NCBI GenBank assembly: GCA_947177085.1
Contig: CAMWTD010000108.1
Coordinates: forward strand, 1 to 7,609
Direction: 5' to 3'
Source: an uncultured Desulfovibrio sp.
GTDB taxonomy: Bacteria > Desulfobacterota > Desulfovibrionia > Desulfovibrionales > Desulfovibrionaceae
Length of the DNA stretch: 7,609 nt
A program made the translations under genes and the position numbers. Shown here piece after piece: positions 1 to 5,422 of this stretch (its first letter is position 1; each line of letters begins with the position of its first letter). Below the pieces are notes generated by a model. It saw only the letters and a list, made by a program, of their open reading frames with translations. It did not search any database and was not told where the DNA came from.

Positions 1-1073
1 ACGTTTTTGTCCATTTTGTGGAAATATTCCGTGAGCGCGTGGCGTTTGGCGAGCCCGGTGAGGTGGGCCTCGCTGGCGTTGCGCCGGATGGTGATCTCGA
101 GGTTCTTTTCCGCCGTGATGTCGCTGAACACGGCGAGGCCGCCGAACACGTTGCCGAAGATGTCCCGAAGCTCGGTCTCGCGCACGCTCACGAACTTCTG
201 CTCGTCCTCGTCCATGAAGCCCAGGCTGCCCGCATCGTGGGTGAAGAACCAGCTCTTCCAGTCCCAATAGTTGACGCCGATGATGTCGCTCTTGCGCTCA
301 TGGAAGAAGTCGGCGAATTTCTGGTTCATGTGGGTGATGACGCCCTTCTCGTTGTGCATGATGATGGGGAAGGGCATGGCCTCGATGAAGATCTCGATCT
401 CCATGCTCAGGTTGAGGATATTGGTGATGTCGTGCGCCACGCCCACCGTGCCGATGATCTTGCCGTGGCGGTCGTGGATGGGCGTCTTGTAGGTGAGCAG
501 GTGGCGCTTCTGGTCGCCTATCTTGAGGGTCTCGTTGAAGGTGCAGGTCTTGTTGGCCTTGATGACCTCGGCCTCGCTGTTGACGCAGGTCTCGTCGTGG
601 TCGGCGCTTCCGGGATCCACGTTCCAGATGAAGTAGTGGTCGCGCCCCTCGATCATCTTGCGCGTCTTGCCCGCGGCCTTGCAAAAGGCCTGGTTCACCT
701 TCATGTGCAGCCCGTCCAGGGACTTGAACCAGATCATGTCCGGCATGGAGTCGATGAGCGTCTCCAGCCAGGATTTCTCGATTTGCGCCGTATTGAGCTC
801 CGAGACCCACTCGACAAGCTTGTCGAGCCGGGCCTGCCAGAGCGTGGGGACAACCGGGAGAAGCCAGATGTCGTGATAGGCCGCGATCTCCGCCTGGGCC
901 ATGTGCCTGACGGCCTCCTGGTTGCGGCAGGCGATAACATGGCCCCTGCACTCCGCCGGGGCCTTGCCGGGGGTGAGCAGCAGCTCGGCCGCGGCCGGGT
1001 CGTCGGTCCACTGGGCGTTCTTGGGCAGTTTCGGGTGAAAATCGAGTTCAGGGTCTATATAGATTTTTATCAT
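1..1073 (-). CDS. PAS-PAS-GGDEF signalling protein (3' end missing)
   Basis: Probable sensor with diguanylate-cyclase architecture, in the cytoplasm: no signal peptide or membrane segment is visible in the 357 residues present. Residues 1-95 form an alpha/beta-looking N-terminal region I cannot assign. PAS 1 covers about 98-217 (DSMPDMIWF at 108-116, ending GTVGVAHDIT) and PAS 2 about 225-320 (ending GGLAVFSDIT). A GGDEF domain begins near 330 with LTGLAKRHAL, the counterpart of the DxLTGLxNRR opening. The window edge cuts the gene there, so the GG(D/E)EF signature itself cannot be seen. The start ATG (1073-1071) has GGGAG six bases upstream. The gene is divergent from the radical SAM operon across 228 bp. 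The opening motif has lost the usual Asp and Asn (Ala and Lys instead), so cyclase activity is uncertain and a c-di-GMP-binding or degenerate role is possible. PAS and GGDEF assignments are firm; the ligand is unknown. Confidence 0.85.
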   Translation of the reverse strand, partial: MIKIYIDPELDFHPKLPKNAQWTDDPAAAELLLTPGKAPAECRGHVIACRNQEAVRHMAQAEIAAYHDIWLLPVVPTLWQARLDKLVEWVSELNTAQIEKSWLETLIDSMPDMIWFKSLDGLHMKVNQAFCKAAGKTRKMIEGRDHYFIWNVDPGSADHDETCVNSEAEVIKANKTCTFNETLKIGDQKRHLLTYKTPIHDRHGKIIGTVGVAHDITNILNLSMEIEIFIEAMPFPIIMHNEKGVITHMNQKFADFFHERKSDIIGVNYWDWKSWFFTHDAGSLGFMDEDEQKFVSVRETELRDIFGNVFGGLAVFSDITAEKNLEITIRRNASEAHLTGLAKRHALTEYFHKMDKN

Positions 1074-1102
1074 CAGCTACTCCCGATTCGGCTTTTGTCT
1101 CC

Positions 1103-1130
1103 ATACTACTAAAATAGCCAGCATTGTAAA
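1103..1130 (-). promoter_or_regulatory. Candidate sigma-70 promoter of the PAS-GGDEF gene
   Basis: Read on the minus strand, TTTACA (1130-1125) is followed after 16 nt by TAGTAT (1108-1103). The -10 lies about 30 nt before the start codon, leaving a short leader that contains the GGGAG ribosome site. The -10 matches the consensus at four of six positions, so this is a plausible but unproven call. Confidence 0.35.
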
Positions 1131-1136
1131 TGCCGC

Positions 1137-1150
1137 AAGGGACGTCCCTT
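1137..1150. promoter_or_regulatory. 14-bp perfect palindrome, candidate operator
   Basis: AAGGGACGTCCCTT reads the same on both strands. It lies in the divergent intergenic region, 6 bp upstream of the proposed -35 of the PAS-GGDEF gene and about 57 bp upstream of the proposed -35 of the radical SAM operon. The position suits a dimeric regulator acting on either or both genes. No regulator is encoded nearby, and I do not recognise the motif as a named binding site. Confidence 0.4.
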
Positions 1151-1206
1151 TCCGGCGCGGGCAGCGCGGGGCCCGGGCTTCGGCCGCGACGCGCCCAGAC
1201 GCTGCC

Positions 1207-1235
1207 TTGACACTTTTTTAGCAGATATTAAAAAT
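1207..1235 (+). promoter_or_regulatory. Candidate sigma-70 promoter of the radical SAM operon
   Basis: A consensus TTGACA (1207-1212) stands at the edge of a very GC-rich block and is followed by an A/T-rich stretch with a poor -10 match: TAAAAA at 1229-1234 (16-nt spacer) or AAAAAT at 1230-1235 (17-nt spacer). Transcription would begin near 1242, giving a leader of about 60 nt. The -35 and the sudden A/T richness are the evidence; the exact -10 is uncertain. Confidence 0.45.
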
Positions 1236-1301
1236 GTCCCACCAGCAACGGCGGTTCCGCCGCCAAGCGGGCACTCACCCTCAATCCTCATCGGGGAAAC
1301 C

Positions 1302-2195
1302 ATGAGAGCATTTACCGAACCGGCCATGCGGCCGCCGCAGGAAGCCCATTCGCTGCTGTTGCGCGCCACTCAGGGCTGCACCTATAATGACTGTCATTTC
1401 TGCTATGTGTCGCGCGGGTATCCCTTCATGGCGGTCACGCCGGAGGAACTGGAGCGCGAGGTCCTCGCGCACAAGCCGTTTTTCCGTGAGGATACGGCCA
1501 TCTACATGACCGGCTCCAATCCGCTGGCGCTCCCCGTGCGCAAGCTGCGGGAATATCTCGAAGTCTTGCGCAGGCATTTTCCCCGCTTCTCGCGCGTGAG
1601 CCTGCAGGGCCGCATCGACGACATCACGGCCAAGAGCGACGCGGAGCTTGCGGAACTGCGCGCCCTCGGCCTCCGGCATATCTACATCGGCACGGAAAAC
1701 GGGCATGACGATGTGCTGAAGCTCATGAACAAGGGCCATGACTCCGCCGAGACCGTGGAGCAACTGCTGCGCCTCGACGAGGCCGGCATGACCTACACCA
1801 ATTTCTATATTCTCGGCATGGGCGGCAAGGGCATGGGCAAGGCCAGCGGCGAAGCCACGGCGCGCATGTTCAACAAGGCGCACCCAAGGCGCATCACCAC
1901 CACGGGCATGACCCTCTTTGCGGGCACGCCGGTGGCGGAAATGGCGCAACGCGGCGAGTTCACCGAGGCCCCGGAGCGGGAAAAGATCGAGGAACTGCGG
2001 ACCTTCCTGCAAAATCTCGACATCGACACCATCTATGACGGCGTCCACTACCTGAATCCGCTCAACTACCGCTTCGCCAACCGTGACGCGGCCGCCAAGG
2101 CCGAAGTGCTCGCCGACATCGACGAAACGCTGGCCTCCTGTTCCGACGAGGAACTGGAACGCATGGTAGACCGCAGGCGGATGCGCTCGCTCTAG
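1302..2195 (+). CDS. Radical SAM protein, CX4CX2C variant, substrate unknown
   Basis: A radical SAM enzyme of 297 aa, cytoplasmic. Such enzymes cleave S-adenosylmethionine reductively at a [4Fe-4S] cluster to start radical chemistry. Three Cys bind the cluster at 26, 31 and 34 (GCTYNDCHFCYV); the spacing is CX4CX2C, not the canonical CX3CX2C, as in a group of COG1032-like proteins with GCSxNxCxFC motifs. IYIGTENG (127-134) matches the barrel-strand motif of this superfamily, and HDDVLKLMNKG follows as in those proteins. No B12-binding domain, TRAM domain or SPASM-type Cys cluster is seen, so the protein is essentially a bare barrel of modest length. The ATG at 1302 has GGGGAA just upstream (1293-1298), 3-4 nt away. 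The next gene starts 16 nt after the stop, so the two are probably co-transcribed. Superfamily is near certain; the substrate cannot be read from the sequence. Confidence 0.92.
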   Translation: MRAFTEPAMRPPQEAHSLLLRATQGCTYNDCHFCYVSRGYPFMAVTPEELEREVLAHKPFFREDTAIYMTGSNPLALPVRKLREYLEVLRRHFPRFSRVSLQGRIDDITAKSDAELAELRALGLRHIYIGTENGHDDVLKLMNKGHDSAETVEQLLRLDEAGMTYTNFYILGMGGKGMGKASGEATARMFNKAHPRRITTTGMTLFAGTPVAEMAQRGEFTEAPEREKIEELRTFLQNLDIDTIYDGVHYLNPLNYRFANRDAAAKAEVLADIDETLASCSDEELERMVDRRRMRSL

Positions 2196-2211
2196 GAATG
2201 GGAGGGACAGA

Positions 2212-2946
2212 ATGGCTGACCAGCAAAATACCGCGTCCGGCGGCAACAAAGGCGCAAGGAAGTTCTCGCGCCGCAAGCTGTTCACCGTGGCCGGGGCGGC
2301 CGCCGCGCTGGCCGTGGGGGGCGGCGCGCTCTACAAGCACTTTTCCTCAACTCCCAGCATTCATGTGGAGTCCTTCGCCACGCAGGGCTCGGGCGAGAAG
2401 AAAAACATCCTCATGGTCACGGGCAGCGCCAGGGAGGGGGGCAACAGCCTGCTTCTGGCGGACGCCTTCATGAAGGGGGCGCGCGATGCCGGGCATACGG
2501 TGGACGCGTTCCACGCCGGCCTCACGCCCGTGGGCGCGTGCCTCCACTGCGACGGCTGCTGGAACACGGGCAGCCCCTGCGTTGTGGAGGACGGCTTCGC
2601 AAAGTTCTGGCCCAGGCTTGAGCAGGCGGACATGCTGGTCTTCTGCAGCCCGCTCTACTGGTACAATTTCAGCGGCCACATCAAGTGCGCCATGGACAGG
2701 ATGTATCCCTATTCGCGCAAGAACCGCCTGCGCGACCTCAAGGTGCGCGAGGCAATGCTGCTCATGTGCGGCGAGAGCCTGTTCCCGCGTTCCTTCGCCG
2801 GGCCGGCGGAGGCCTATCGCCAGATGCTGGGCCTGAAACGCTGGAAGGACAGGGGCCGGCTCTTTGTCACCGGAGTGCATGAGTACGGGGCCATGGAGGG
2901 GCACAAGGCGCTGGCCGTGGCCGAGCGGATGGGCCGGGACGCGTGA
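2212..2946 (+). CDS. TAT-exported FMN/Fe-S flavoprotein (NADPH-dependent FMN reductase family)
   Basis: A 244-aa flavodoxin-fold protein related to NAD(P)H-dependent FMN reductases and iron-sulfur flavoproteins (Isf). Residues 19-24 (SRRKLF) form a twin-arginine motif, followed by a hydrophobic stretch at 25-41. No clear AxA cleavage site follows, so it may stay anchored to the membrane facing the periplasm. The mature domain starts near 63: the FMN phosphate loop is GSAREGGNS (71-79), and SPLYW (146-150) followed by SGHIKCAMDR is the second family signature. Cys at 110, 113, 116 and 123 (CX2CX2CX6C) resemble the compact [4Fe-4S] motif of Isf, which could explain export in the folded state by the TAT system. 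GGAGGG sits 5 nt before the ATG. It is the second gene of an operon with the radical SAM gene and converges with the small gene at 2987-3220. Fold and TAT signal are well supported; cluster, electron partner and reaction are inferred. Confidence 0.9.
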   Translation: MADQQNTASGGNKGARKFSRRKLFTVAGAAAALAVGGGALYKHFSSTPSIHVESFATQGSGEKKNILMVTGSAREGGNSLLLADAFMKGARDAGHTVDAFHAGLTPVGACLHCDGCWNTGSPCVVEDGFAKFWPRLEQADMLVFCSPLYWYNFSGHIKCAMDRMYPYSRKNRLRDLKVREAMLLMCGESLFPRSFAGPAEAYRQMLGLKRWKDRGRLFVTGVHEYGAMEGHKALAVAERMGRDA

Positions 2947-2986
2947 GCGTGCGGCCAAAGAGGGGCGTCGTCAGGTTGCCCGGAAA

Positions 2987-3220
2987 TTATCTGATCATCA
3001 TGGGCAGCACGGCGAGCAGCAACGCCGTACACGCCACGGCAATGCCGCCGAGGCGAATGGTCAGCTTATATTCAAGCTCGCGCAGGTCGCGCTTGGTCAC
3101 AAGAGACGACTCGACAAGCTTACGCAGGGCATCGGCCTGTATCCGGGCCTGCGCCTCGGGGACACCAGCGGACTTGAGCCGTTCAAAGTAACTGAGGGTA
3201 TCGAAGGTCGCGGCGGGCAT
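2987..3220 (-). CDS. DUF1640-like small coiled-coil, single-TM protein
   Basis: A 77-aa protein with the layout of the DUF1640/CCDC90-like family. It opens with FDTLSYFERLKSAGVPEAQA (6-25), continues as a charged amphipathic, probably coiled-coil helix with VTKRDLRELEYKL (41-53), and ends in a hydrophobic membrane segment at about 56-75 with a terminal Arg. Such proteins are usually tail-anchored with the coiled coil in the cytoplasm; their bacterial function is not established. AGGAGG (3230-3225) lies only 4 nt from the ATG, and a good promoter lies just upstream, so the gene is probably a single-gene unit. It converges with the flavoprotein gene at 2212-2946, with 40 nt between the stops and no terminator hairpin visible there. 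It looks unrelated to the redox genes on either side. Confidence 0.8.
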   Translation of the reverse strand: MPAATFDTLSYFERLKSAGVPEAQARIQADALRKLVESSLVTKRDLRELEYKLTIRLGGIAVACTALLLAVLPMMIR

Positions 3221-3243
3221 GGGGCCTCCTGTGCCTGTGGCCT

Positions 3244-3272
3244 ACAATAAGCCCTGCGGAGAGCCGCGTCAA
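3244..3272 (-). promoter_or_regulatory. Promoter of the DUF1640-like gene
   Basis: Read on the minus strand, TTGACG (3272-3267) and TATTGT (3249-3244) are separated by exactly 17 nt. Transcription would start near 3236, only about 16 nt before the ATG, with AGGAGG in between. The motif lies downstream of the terminator at 3298-3344, so the small gene appears to be uncoupled from the flavoprotein operon. Confidence 0.6.
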
Positions 3273-3297
3273 ATCTGGCCCATGGATCCCGTGTATG

Positions 3298-3344
3298 AAA
3301 CGCAAAACAGGCCGTACCCGTCGGGCGCGGCCTGTTCTGCGTTT
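3298..3344 (-). terminator. Stem-loop terminator of the porin/flavoprotein operon
   Basis: Arms 3298-3314 and 3328-3344 are inverted repeats of 17 bp with one mismatch around a 13-nt loop. On the minus strand the structure begins 15 nt after the stop codon of the flavoprotein gene and ends with CTGTTTTGCGTTTC. The T-tract is weak and lies inside the 3' arm. The outer arms are A-rich on one side and T-rich on the other, so it may work in both directions and also stop plus-strand read-through from the radical SAM operon. Confidence 0.7.
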
Positions 3345-3359
3345 CTGGCGGCAGCCGGA

Positions 3360-5105
3360 CTAGGCTTTTGCCGCGTCCCTGGGCTCCACAAAGTTGAAGT
3401 TGTCCTGGTAGCAGCGGGTGAGCGGCACCTTCCACTTTTCCAGGGGCACGCGCTCGCGCACGAATTCCGGACTGCCGTCCGCCCCGTGGCGGATGAAGAA
3501 CCACGCCGGCCCGGCCGGGTCCATGTGCGGATAATCCTCGCGGAAATGCCCGGCCCGGGTCTCCTTGCGCTCCAGCGAGGCGCGCACGTAGAGCTCGCTC
3601 ACAAAGGCGATGGCGTTGACCTCGTGCAGCTTGAGCAGGTAGTGCGAATCCGCCGCTGCCATGCGCGGCAGTTCCTCGGCCTTGATGCGTTCGATTTCGG
3701 CCAGCGCCTTTGTGAGCGCCGGGCCGTTCTTGACGATGGAGACATCGTAGGGAAAGACCGCCGCCTGGAGCCTGGTCAGCACCTCCTTGGGGGTGAGCGT
3801 GTCCGCGCCCGTGCGGCCGAGCGGCGCATAGGCCCGGTCGAGACGGGCCATGGCCTCGCCCTCGTTCAGCGCCGGGGCCGCGTCCGCGCCCTTGAGCCAC
3901 GCGGCGGCGCTCTCGCCCACCATGTGGCCCGTGACCGCCGTGGTCATGAGGGCGAAGCCCCCGGCATAGACGCCAGGCTCCAGGCTGCGCGCCGTGCCCG
4001 CGGCAAAGAGGCCGGCCACGGCCGTCGAGCCGTCGATGCCCGCGCGGATGCCGCCGTGCGAGACGGTCATCTGCGGAACCCACTCGGTATTGTCCTTGAA
4101 GAGATCGAGCCCGAGCTTGCAGAGCTTGTCATAGTTGAGTTTCTGCCAGCCGGTCTGGGGCTTGAGCAGGATCATGTCCTCGCCGCGCAAGGGGCTGACG
4201 TCAAAGATGATGGGCCCGCGGCCGGCGCGGATCTCCAGCGCCATGCCGATGGTGGTGAAGTGGGGGTCCGTGTTGGGGCCGAGGATGGGCGAGTAGCGGC
4301 TCATGAAGTTTTCGCCCAGGCGGTTCACGAAGCGCGCGCCCAGCGGGAAGAGGTGTGTCTGCCCTTCCCAGGCGAAAAGGCGCGGCATGTTCCATACCCG
4401 GCAGAATTCCAGGTCCTGCAGCTCGGCCCCGGCCTCGAAGGCCATCTGCATGCCTTCGCCGGTGGGCGTGTTCTTGCCGTAGGAGGTTTTCCAGCCGCCC
4501 ATGCCCGTGGCCGCGATGACAGCGCCGGCCTTGAAGATGTACGCCTCGCCCGTTCTGCAGTGGAAGCCGACCGCCCCCACCACGCGGCCGTCGCGCACGA
4601 GGTAGTCGGTGAGCATGATGCGCCCCATGCGGGTAACGCCGGCATCCTTGAGCCTGGCCACGAGGCTCTTGGCCATGAGCTCGCCGCCGCGGCCCTTTTG
4701 CTGGGCCGGGTAGAGCTTCACATGCGGGAGGCCGCGCTGCGGCACGCTCTTGAGCCTGCCGTCCGGCGTGTGGAAAAATTCGCAGCCGAAGCGCTCGTAG
4801 TCGCGCATGCGGTCGGCCGAGCGGGCGAGCAGGGCCTCCATGAGCGGCTGGTCGCAGAGGCCGTCGAAATAATAGACGAGGTCCGTGAGCCATTCGTCCA
4901 CCGTGTCCGGCGGCAGCACGGCCTCGAAATCGCCTCCGGCCATGGTCATGAGGCCGCCCCAGTCCTGGGGGCCCTTGTCCACGATCGTGACCTTGCGCTC
5001 CGGCATGAGCTCGTTGAAACGGTGCGCGGCCCACAGGCCGGCGGAGCCGCCGCCGAGGATGAGCAGGTCCGTCTCCACCTTGTTGATTTTCACGTCGCTT
5101 TTCAT
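3360..5105 (-). CDS. FAD flavoprotein, AprA/fumarate-reductase superfamily, substrate unknown
   Basis: A 581-aa FAD enzyme of the succinate dehydrogenase/fumarate reductase flavoprotein superfamily, which includes AprA and L-aspartate oxidase. No signal peptide, so cytoplasmic. FAD-binding marks: ETDLLILGGGSAG (11-23) with VDKG (42-45), TGEGMQMA (215-222), VAGLFAAGTA (363-372), and the C-terminal family signature ERKETRAGHFREDYP (512-526). SHGGIRAG (349-356) matches the His-containing active-site strand of the family (TMGGI in fumarate reductase, SHSGEAG in AprA). The RGEGG catalytic segment of true fumarate reductases is missing; the equivalent stretch reads FPLGARFVNRLGENFMSRY (253-271). 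It is also shorter than typical AprA (about 650 aa). The start ATG overlaps the ferredoxin stop by 4 nt (ATGA), with AGGAGG 6 nt upstream, so the two are translationally coupled and likely form one complex. An automatic label of adenylylsulfate reductase alpha subunit would be over-precise. Superfamily is certain; substrate and direction are unknown. Confidence 0.9.
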   Translation of the reverse strand: MKSDVKINKVETDLLILGGGSAGLWAAHRFNELMPERKVTIVDKGPQDWGGLMTMAGGDFEAVLPPDTVDEWLTDLVYYFDGLCDQPLMEALLARSADRMRDYERFGCEFFHTPDGRLKSVPQRGLPHVKLYPAQQKGRGGELMAKSLVARLKDAGVTRMGRIMLTDYLVRDGRVVGAVGFHCRTGEAYIFKAGAVIAATGMGGWKTSYGKNTPTGEGMQMAFEAGAELQDLEFCRVWNMPRLFAWEGQTHLFPLGARFVNRLGENFMSRYSPILGPNTDPHFTTIGMALEIRAGRGPIIFDVSPLRGEDMILLKPQTGWQKLNYDKLCKLGLDLFKDNTEWVPQMTVSHGGIRAGIDGSTAVAGLFAAGTARSLEPGVYAGGFALMTTAVTGHMVGESAAAWLKGADAAPALNEGEAMARLDRAYAPLGRTGADTLTPKEVLTRLQAAVFPYDVSIVKNGPALTKALAEIERIKAEELPRMAAADSHYLLKLHEVNAIAFVSELYVRASLERKETRAGHFREDYPHMDPAGPAWFFIRHGADGSPEFVRERVPLEKWKVPLTRCYQDNFNFVEPRDAAKA

Positions 5106-5347
5106 GCGCGGCCTCCTCCCAGTTCAACGGGCACGTCAGGGAAGGTGGGGGGCAAAACCTCGCGCAGCGGGTCCACGTCAACGGCCCCGGAGGGGCAGGC
5201 CCGCTCGCAGAGGAAACAGGTCATGCAGTCGTCCGGGTAGGCGATGCAGGCCTTGTCGTCCTCGCCCATGCGCAGGGTGTCCAGCGGGCAGATGCGCACG
5301 CAGGCGCCGCAGCCGATACAGGTGTCGCGGTCGATGCTTTTGATCAT
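5102..5347 (-). CDS. Small 2x[4Fe-4S] ferredoxin, AprB-like partner of the flavoprotein
   Basis: An 81-aa dicluster ferredoxin with CIGCGACVRICP and CMTCFLCERACP, the two complete CX2CX2CX3CP motifs of bacterial [4Fe-4S] ferredoxins. The first cluster region is followed by an acidic stretch and the second by SGAVDVDP, as in AprB-type electron-transfer subunits. It is about half the length of AprB and lacks the long C-terminal tail by which AprB wraps AprA. It lies directly upstream of, and overlaps, the flavoprotein gene, so it most likely carries electrons to or from that FAD. I chose the ATG at 5347-5345: it has GGAG 9 nt upstream and begins right before the ferredoxin fold. The earlier in-frame ATG at 5401 has no ribosome site and would read through a strong stem-loop. 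Confidence 0.9.
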   Translation of the reverse strand: MIKSIDRDTCIGCGACVRICPLDTLRMGEDDKACIAYPDDCMTCFLCERACPSGAVDVDPLREVLPPTFPDVPVELGGGRA

Positions 5348-5356
5348 GCGTGTTTT

Positions 5357-5360
5357 CTCC
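5357..5360 (-). promoter_or_regulatory. Ribosome binding site that fixes the ferredoxin start
   Basis: GGAG on the minus strand (5360-5357) stands 9 nt before the ATG at 5347, right after the stem-loop at 5367-5394. The in-frame ATG at 5401 is preceded only by C-rich sequence. This favours the shorter, 81-residue ferredoxin. Confidence 0.6.
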
Positions 5361-5366
5361 AGTTTT

Positions 5367-5394
5367 CGGGGGCTCCCCTTGCGGGAAGCCCCCG
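5367..5394 (-). other. Stem-loop without T-tract between porin and ferredoxin genes
   Basis: On the minus strand CGGGGGCUUCCC (5394-5383) pairs with GGGGAGCCCCCG (5378-5367) across a GCAA loop: a 12-bp stem with one G-U type mispair, closed by a GNRA-type tetraloop. What follows is AAAACTGGAG, not a T-run, so it is not a standard intrinsic terminator. It begins 28 nt after the porin stop codon and ends just before the ferredoxin ribosome site. The likely role is protection of the porin mRNA 3' end, or partial attenuation that lowers expression of the downstream pair. Confidence 0.6.
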
Positions 5395-5422
5395 ACGCCA
5401 TGAGGCGGGAGGGATGGGCCGG

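Noticed and set aside
18..1112. Plus-strand open frame of 364 codons over the PAS-GGDEF gene
   Set aside because: It is the antisense shadow of a gene whose translation gives two recognisable PAS domains; its own product is Val/Ala/Leu/Asp-rich and matches nothing.
1160..1206. GGCAGCG/CGCTGCC inverted repeat as a terminator or riboswitch
   Set aside because: A 7-bp stem with a 33-nt loop in an extremely GC-rich block can arise by chance, and no plus-strand gene lies upstream to be terminated. I see no riboswitch signature.
1281..2285. Minus-strand open frame of 334 codons over the radical SAM gene
   Set aside because: Antisense to a gene with an intact Fe-S motif; the translation shows no domain and spans two plus-strand genes.
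2947..2986. Terminator between the convergent genes
   Set aside because: No stem-loop with a T-tract could be found in these 40 nt; stop may rely on the 3298-3344 structure or on Rho.
3219..5240. Plus-strand open frame of 673 codons across the flavoprotein and ferredoxin genes
   Set aside because: It is antisense to two genes with clear FAD and Fe-S motifs, its translation is a low-complexity Ala/Arg/Gly/His mix without domains, and it has no ribosome site. Long antisense frames are common in GC-rich DNA.
3360..5347. Calling the pair adenylylsulfate reductase aprBA
   Set aside because: Both subunits are too short and the ferredoxin lacks the AprB tail; only superfamily-level similarity is visible.
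5102..5401. Longer 99-residue ferredoxin starting at 5401
   Set aside because: The 18 extra residues are encoded by the stem-loop region, no ribosome site precedes the ATG, and the ATG at 5347 has one.
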